Under the pieces are notes generated by a model. It was not told where the DNA came from and ran no database searches. It saw only the letters and a list, made by a program, of their open reading frames with translations. Made by a program: the position numbers and the translations under genes. 44,985 nt of DNA from Phycisphaerales bacterium (GTDB taxonomy: Bacteria; Planctomycetota; Phycisphaerae; Phycisphaerales; UBA1924). The stretch's first letter is position 1, and every line of letters starts with the position of its first letter. Positions 41,064 to 44,985 of this stretch are shown here, piece after piece. The stretch lies in assembly GCA_029260375.1 (NCBI GenBank), contig JAJDDI010000050.1, positions 1 through 44,985 on the forward strand. Direction: 5' to 3'.

Positions 41064-42104
41064 ATGCCCAGCACGCCGGTCTACATCGTCACCGGGGGCG
41101 CCGGCTTCATCGGCGCAAACCTCGTCGCGGCCCTCGTCAAGCGCGAGCCCGACGCCCACGTCGTCGTGATCGACGACCTCCGCAAGGGCTCCTACGCCAA
41201 CATCGTCGAGGCCTTCGCACGCGCCGGGCTGCCAGCCTTCACGGGCTCGGTCACGCCCCAGAGCGTCGCGGACCTGGACTGGGACCAGGCAATCGAGGCC
41301 CTGGAGCCCAAGGCGGTCTTCCACCTGGGCGCGATCACGGACACGCTCGAGTTCGACGAGCAGGTCATGCTCCGGGCCAACACCGAGCCCTGGGTCGAGA
41401 TCCTCTCGGCGTGCATCACCAGCGAGACGCCCCTGGTCTACGCCTCCAGCGGCGCGACGTACGGCTCGCCCCCGCAGGGCGAACAGCGCGTGCCCTTCCC
41501 CGTCGAGGCCGCGGGCTCGCCCAACAACGTGTACGGCTTCAGCAAGTGGCTGATGGACGCCGAGGTGTTCAGGCTCTTCCGCGAGCGCGAGGAGGCCGGG
41601 ACCGCCCTGCCCCACGTCGTTGGCCTGCGCTACTTCAACGTCTTCGGCCCCGGCGAGGCCCGCAAGGGCAAGATGGCCTCCATGGCCTACCACCTCACCC
41701 AGCAGATGCTCCGCGGCGATCGCCCACGCATCTTCAAGCACGGCGAGCACGCCCGCGACCAGGTCTTTGTCGATGACGTCGTGGCCTGCACCCTGGCCGC
41801 GGCGGGGCTCGGAAGCAAGCCCGACCCCACCCCGGGCGTGTACAACGCGGGCTCAGGACAGACCACGACGTTCAACCAGATCGTCGAGTCGATCAACGCC
41901 GCGCTGGGAACCGACCTGGAACCCGACTACATCGACATGCCCGAGGCGATGGTCCCCACGTACCAGCACTACACCTGCGCCGACATCAGCGCCACGACGA
42001 AGGCCCTGGGCTGGACGCCCGCCCACGACCCGTGCGAGGCGACCCGGGCCTACGCCGCCCTGCTGCGGGACGAGGCGGCGAAATCCGCCCCGCTGCGGGC
42101 CTGA
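41064..42104 (+). CDS. hldD: ADP-L-glycero-D-manno-heptose 6-epimerase
   Basis: A 346-residue short-chain dehydrogenase/epimerase. The NAD(P) loop GGAGFIG is at 9-15 and the catalytic Y157-GFS-K161 is in [12 protein letters not shown]. HldD-specific runs are [30 protein letters not shown] and [11 protein letters not shown]. The enzyme flips C6 of ADP-heptose to give the form used in the LPS inner core. This agrees with kdsB at 22834. It is slightly longer than E. coli HldD (310 residues) through a C-terminal extension. Another sugar epimerase cannot be fully excluded, but the [15 protein letters not shown] block is diagnostic as far as I know. Confidence 0.88.
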   Translation: MPSTPVYIVTGGAGFIGANLVAALVKREPDAHVVVIDDLRKGSYANIVEAFARAGLPAFTGSVTPQSVADLDWDQAIEALEPKAVFHLGAITDTLEFDEQVMLRANTEPWVEILSACITSETPLVYASSGATYGSPPQGEQRVPFPVEAAGSPNNVYGFSKWLMDAEVFRLFREREEAGTALPHVVGLRYFNVFGPGEARKGKMASMAYHLTQQMLRGDRPRIFKHGEHARDQVFVDDVVACTLAAAGLGSKPDPTPGVYNAGSGQTTTFNQIVESINAALGTDLEPDYIDMPEAMVPTYQHYTCADISATTKALGWTPAHDPCEATRAYAALLRDEAAKSAPLRA

Positions 42105-42105
42105 T

Positions 42106-42146
42106 CGGGCGCCCAACCGGGGTGGAGTTCGCCCCGGATCCGCCCG
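42106..42146 (+). terminator. Two-tier hairpin after hldD
   Basis: The outer stem is CGGGCG (42106-42111) with CGCCCG (42141-42146). The inner stem is CCGGGG (42117-42122) with CCCCGG (42132-42137), with a 9-base loop. It lies directly after the hldD stop and before the next promoter. No T-run follows. Confidence 0.5.
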
Positions 42147-42173
42147 ATATTCCGGGCAGACCACGGGCGGAGC

Positions 42174-42179
42174 TAGGAT
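42174..42179 (+). promoter_or_regulatory. Likely -10 box of the UDP-glucuronate decarboxylase gene
   Basis: TAGGAT, 52 bases before the GTG at 42232. The leader holds a GGAG ribosome site. Confidence 0.4.
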
Positions 42180-42231
42180 CGCCCGAACCCACCGGTCCCA
42201 AGGACGGACCCCGACCCGGAGTGAGCAGGCC

Positions 42232-43206
42232 GTGAGCATCAAGCGCATCCTCGTGACCGGCGGCGCCGGCTTCGTCGGGTCCCACCTCTGCGAGCGCCTC
42301 GTCGCCCAGGGGCACGACGTCATCTGCCTGGACAACTTCTTCACGAGCCAGAAGTTCAACGTCGAGCACCTGCTCGACCACCGCAACTTCGAGCTGATCC
42401 GTCACGACGTGACGCACCCGTTCTGGCTCGAGGTGGACGAGATCTACAACCTCGCCTGCCCCGCCGCCCCAGGGCACTACCAGTACAACCCCATCAAGAC
42501 CATGAAGACCTCCGTCATGGGCGCGATCAACGTCCTGGGCATGGCCAAGCGCTGCAACGCCAAGGTCCTGCAGGCCTCCACCAGCGAGGTCTACGGCGAC
42601 CCGGACGTCCACCCCCAGCCCGAGAGCTACCGCGGCAACGTCAACCCCATCGGCACCCGCGCGTGCTACGACGAGGGCAAGCGGGCCGCGGAGACCCTGT
42701 TCTTCGACTACCACCGCTCCAACGGCGTGAACATCCGCGTCATCCGGATCTTCAACACCTACGGCCCGCGCATGCACCCCTTCGACGGGCGCGTCGTCTC
42801 CAACTTCATCCGCCAGGCGATCCAGGGCGAGGAGATCACCATCTTCGGTGATGGCTCACAGACCCGCTCGTTCTGCTACGTCGACGACCTGGTCGAGGGC
42901 ATCATCCGCATGATGAACGGCCCCGACTCGTTCGTGGGCCCGGTGAACCTTGGCAACCCCAACGAGTTCACGATCAAGCAACTCGCCGAGCACGTGGTGG
43001 AGCTGGCCGGCGGCGGGGCGGGGTTCGTGCACAAGCCACTGCCTTCGGACGACCCGACGCAGCGTCAGCCGGACATCTCCCTGGCCAAGGCGAACCTGGA
43101 CAACTGGGAGCCGAGCATCCAGCTCAAGGAAGGGCTGAAAAAGACGATCGAGTACTTCCGCTCGATCAACATGGATGACTTCCGAGCGCCGACGCCGAAC
43201 TACTAA
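42232..43206 (+). CDS. UDP-glucuronate decarboxylase (UDP-xylose synthase)
   Basis: A 324-residue extended SDR. The NAD loop GGAGFVG is at 10-16 and the catalytic Y146-DEG-K150 in [16 protein letters not shown]. Family signatures are [60 protein letters not shown] and [17 protein letters not shown], which together mark UXS enzymes and not epimerases. It makes UDP-xylose from UDP-glucuronate for polysaccharide or LPS. The GTG start has GGAG about 9 bases upstream. It follows hldD, and both fit cell-envelope sugar supply. Confidence 0.93.
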   Translation: MSIKRILVTGGAGFVGSHLCERLVAQGHDVICLDNFFTSQKFNVEHLLDHRNFELIRHDVTHPFWLEVDEIYNLACPAAPGHYQYNPIKTMKTSVMGAINVLGMAKRCNAKVLQASTSEVYGDPDVHPQPESYRGNVNPIGTRACYDEGKRAAETLFFDYHRSNGVNIRVIRIFNTYGPRMHPFDGRVVSNFIRQAIQGEEITIFGDGSQTRSFCYVDDLVEGIIRMMNGPDSFVGPVNLGNPNEFTIKQLAEHVVELAGGGAGFVHKPLPSDDPTQRQPDISLAKANLDNWEPSIQLKEGLKKTIEYFRSINMDDFRAPTPNY

Positions 43207-43233
43207 GGCCCGACCTGAACCGACTTCTTGGTG

Positions 43234-43254
43234 GGGCTGGCATCTTGCCGGCCC
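43234..43254 (+). terminator. Terminator hairpin after the UDP-glucuronate decarboxylase gene
   Basis: GGGCTGGC (43234-43241) pairs with GCCGGCCC (43247-43254) with one G-T pair and a 5-base loop, followed by TT. The next gene's -10 box starts two bases later, at 43256. Confidence 0.6.
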
Positions 43255-43255
43255 T

Positions 43256-43261
43256 TATCAT
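43256..43261 (+). promoter_or_regulatory. -10 box, leaderless layout
   Basis: TATCAT ends 6 bases before the ATG at 43268. Confidence 0.5.
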
Positions 43262-43267
43262 GTGCAC

Positions 43268-43726
43268 ATGCCGCTGCGCATCCGTCCCGCATCCCCCGAA
43301 GACGCCTCCGCCTGGCTTGCCATGCGCGAGCAGCTCGGCGCCGACTGGGTGATCCCCGGGTTTGAGACGGACATCGAACGGTTCTTCGAGACCGGCCTGA
43401 TCGACAACCTCCCACACGCGGTCCTTGTCGCCCAGGACGGCGAGGACTGCGTCGGGCTCGCGGAGGTGTCGCTGCGCCAGTACGCCGAGGGGTGCGAGTC
43501 GTCACCGGTGGGGTTCCTCGAGGGGTGGTTCGTTGAAGCAAGCCACCGTGGGCGCGGCATCGGGCGGGCGCTTGTGGATGCTGGGATCAACTGGGCCAGG
43601 TCAAAGGGCTGCACCGAGTTCGCCTCCGACGCGGAGATGCACAACACCGGCAGCCAGGCCGCCCACGAGTCGATCGGGTTCGAGAAAGTGTGCGAGGTCG
43701 TCTGCTACCGGAGACCGATCGGGTGA
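43268..43726 (+). CDS. GNAT acetyltransferase, aminoglycoside 6'-N-acetyltransferase-like
   Basis: A 152-residue single GNAT domain. IRPASPEDASAWLAMREQLG starts the fold, FLEGWFVEASHRGRGIGRAL gives the acetyl-CoA loop (R-G-R-G-I-G), and the end reads GCTEFASDAEMHNTGSQAAH and then ESIGFEK. The combination LEGWFV, EFASDAE, NTxSxxAHxxxGF and a closing VVCYRR is the pattern of AAC(6') enzymes, which acetylate aminoglycosides. A chromosomal gene with normal base composition may have another native substrate. ATG 43268 fits the -10 box and the family N-terminus. The stop overlaps the next gene's start by 4 bases (GTGA). Confidence 0.8.
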   Translation: MPLRIRPASPEDASAWLAMREQLGADWVIPGFETDIERFFETGLIDNLPHAVLVAQDGEDCVGLAEVSLRQYAEGCESSPVGFLEGWFVEASHRGRGIGRALVDAGINWARSKGCTEFASDAEMHNTGSQAAHESIGFEKVCEVVCYRRPIG

Positions 43727-44223
43727 GCGAGGTCGCCGATCGCAAGCTCACGCGCTCCCCCATCCTCGACGACCGGGGCCAACCCGTTCGCGCCAAGGCG
43801 GCGGGCTGGGGTCCCGCGCGGAAGCACTCCGACGAGCTGACCCGCGCCAGGGCGCGCGAGATCGAACGTTCGTTCTCGCGGAGCGGGGCGCCGGTCAAGC
43901 GGGTGACGGCCATCGCGACACTGCTGGCGATGCCGTTCTTCCTGCTGCCCGCGCTGGCGGTCCCGTTCCTGGTCCCGGTGATGATGCGTCACGGCATCGC
44001 GATGTGGACCATCCCCCTCGGCGCCGCGCTCGGGATTCTTGGCCCGCTGGTCATGATGCTCGTACTCAGGCGGTTGATGCTGCCTCGCCTCGTCCGGGCG
44101 TACGTCGCCGACGGCTTCTGCGGCTCGTGCGGGTTCACGATCCGCGACCTGCAGCCCGAGGAGGACGCCTGCCGCGTGTGCCCGGAGTGTGGGTCCGCGT
44201 GGCGCCTGGAACAGCCCGCATAG
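43723..44223 (+). CDS. Membrane protein with C-terminal zinc ribbon
   Basis: A 166-residue protein. Residues 1-60 are charged and soluble. Two membrane helices (about 63-85 and 93-115) follow, then an Arg-rich turn and a zinc ribbon with CGSCG and, about 17 residues later, CPECG. The function is unknown. The design, membrane helices then a CxxC...CPEC ribbon, is the same as in the gene at 10568-10927. The GTG start overlaps the upstream stop as GTGA, with GGAG upstream, so it is translationally coupled to the acetyltransferase gene. Confidence 0.7.
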   Translation: MSEVADRKLTRSPILDDRGQPVRAKAAGWGPARKHSDELTRARAREIERSFSRSGAPVKRVTAIATLLAMPFFLLPALAVPFLVPVMMRHGIAMWTIPLGAALGILGPLVMMLVLRRLMLPRLVRAYVADGFCGSCGFTIRDLQPEEDACRVCPECGSAWRLEQPA

Positions 44224-44226
44224 GCT
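44221..44226 (+). promoter_or_regulatory. -10 box overlapping the upstream stop codon, leaderless layout
   Basis: TAGGCT ends 5 bases before the ATG at 44232. Its TAG is the stop codon of the preceding gene. Confidence 0.5.
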
Positions 44227-44231
44227 CCCCC

Positions 44232-44985
44232 ATGAACATCGCACTCACCGGCGCCTCCGGCTTCATCGGCTCCGAGATCGCCAAGACGGCGCACGCCAAG
44301 GGTCACTCCGTCACCGTCCTCGTCCGCGAGACGAGCAGGCGGGACCACATCGAGGCCGTTGTTGATCGCTTCGTCGTCGGGAACCAGGACGACGAGAATG
44401 CCTGGCCCGCGCTGCTCGAGGGCGTTGACGTGGTCATCCACAACTCCACGGCCTGGTCGTGGAAGGGCGAGATCCCGTTCGATCAGTACGTGCGGTCGAA
44501 CTTGAACGGCTCGCTCGGGCTGCTCAAGGCCTCGGCGCCCAAGCCGTTCGTCTTCATGAGTACCATCGGCGTGCACCACGACATGCGTGAGCGGTGGGGG
44601 GGCCAGATCGACGAGGACCACCCGAGCCGCCCGCCCAACGCGTACGGGGCGTACAAGGCAGCGGTCGAGATGTTCCTCTGGAGCGAGCACGCGCAGAGCG
44701 GGCGTGCGTTCAGCGCCATCCGACCCTGCGGCGTGTACGGCATCGACCCCAAGCTCAAACGCTCGATGGGATTCCCGATCGTCAAGAAGATCGCCGCGGG
44801 GCAGAAGTTCACCCGCGCCGGGGGTGGCAAGTTCGTGCACGTCGATGACGTCGTCGCCGCGACACTGACGGCCGCGGAGGACACGGAGAACGCCGAGCGG
44901 GTCGTGAACCTCGTGGACTGCTACGCCCGCTGGGCGGACTGGGCGCGGATGGCGGGTGAGGTCCTCGGCATGGACGCGAAGGCCG
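44232..44985 (+). CDS. NAD-dependent epimerase/dehydratase (3' end outside window)
   Basis: The first 251 residues of an extended SDR protein. The NAD loop is GASGFIG (7-13) in MNIALTGASGFIGSEIA. The catalytic Y138-GAY-K142 lies in NAYGAYKAAVEMFLW, and there is a serine in FMSTIGVH. FVHVDDVVAATLTAAE is the typical late strand. The general shape resembles dihydroflavonol-reductase or 3-beta-HSD-like SDRs, and the substrate is not evident. It runs off the window end without a stop, and a C-terminal part of perhaps 80 residues is missing. It has its own -10 box 5 bases before the ATG. Confidence 0.85.
   Translation, partial: MNIALTGASGFIGSEIAKTAHAKGHSVTVLVRETSRRDHIEAVVDRFVVGNQDDENAWPALLEGVDVVIHNSTAWSWKGEIPFDQYVRSNLNGSLGLLKASAPKPFVFMSTIGVHHDMRERWGGQIDEDHPSRPPNAYGAYKAAVEMFLWSEHAQSGRAFSAIRPCGVYGIDPKLKRSMGFPIVKKIAAGQKFTRAGGGKFVHVDDVVAATLTAAEDTENAERVVNLVDCYARWADWARMAGEVLGMDAKA

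Overview
The window is G+C-rich, gene-dense bacterial chromosome with 44 protein genes (two cut by the window edges), one tRNA gene and no gap above about 180 bases. The content fits a planctomycete of the Phycisphaerae type, but this is inference from protein style and not from a marker gene. Supporting signs are a fused SecDF, many lipoproteins and secreted proteins without known families, LPS-type sugar genes (kdsB, hldD), and membrane proteins with C-terminal zinc ribbons. No insertion sequence, phage gene or CRISPR array was seen.

Layout. 1-4925: the 5' end of csrA, a NifU-type Fe-S scaffold, and on the other strand two unknown lipoproteins flanking an M48 membrane protease. 4980-11902: a catabolic operon with an M20 N-acyl-amino-acid hydrolase, a class III aminotransferase, AstA, AstD, a small zinc-ribbon membrane protein and a ureohydrolase. 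11899-16929: an unknown membrane protein, tilS with a degenerate receiver protein, SCO and CtaB (cytochrome oxidase assembly), and a secreted EEP-family phosphatase/nuclease. 17012-21142: tRNA-Arg(TCT), a secreted phosphoesterase-LamG protein, a small HExxH protein, then fmt and def. 21301-31302: a TPR protein, kdsB, a divergent pyrG, panC, gcvT, phoU and eno. 31398-41033: an unknown protein, a Nudix hydrolase, site-2 and rhomboid intramembrane proteases, tgt-yajC-secDF and a LysM protein. 41064-44985: hldD, a UDP-glucuronate decarboxylase, an AAC(6')-like acetyltransferase, a zinc-ribbon membrane protein and a truncated epimerase.

Two things stand out. First, the 4980-11902 operon looks like an arginine succinyltransferase (AST) pathway in which AstB and AstE are absent. 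A ureohydrolase and an M20 hydrolase sit in their places, suggesting the route arginine, ornithine, N-succinylornithine, succinylglutamate semialdehyde, succinylglutamate, glutamate. Second, thirteen genes carry a TANNNT hexamer ending 5 to 8 bases before the start codon, mostly without a Shine-Dalgarno sequence. This is the layout expected of leaderless mRNAs. In three cases the stop codon of the preceding gene forms part of the hexamer.

All functional calls come from reading motifs by eye. No database search was run.
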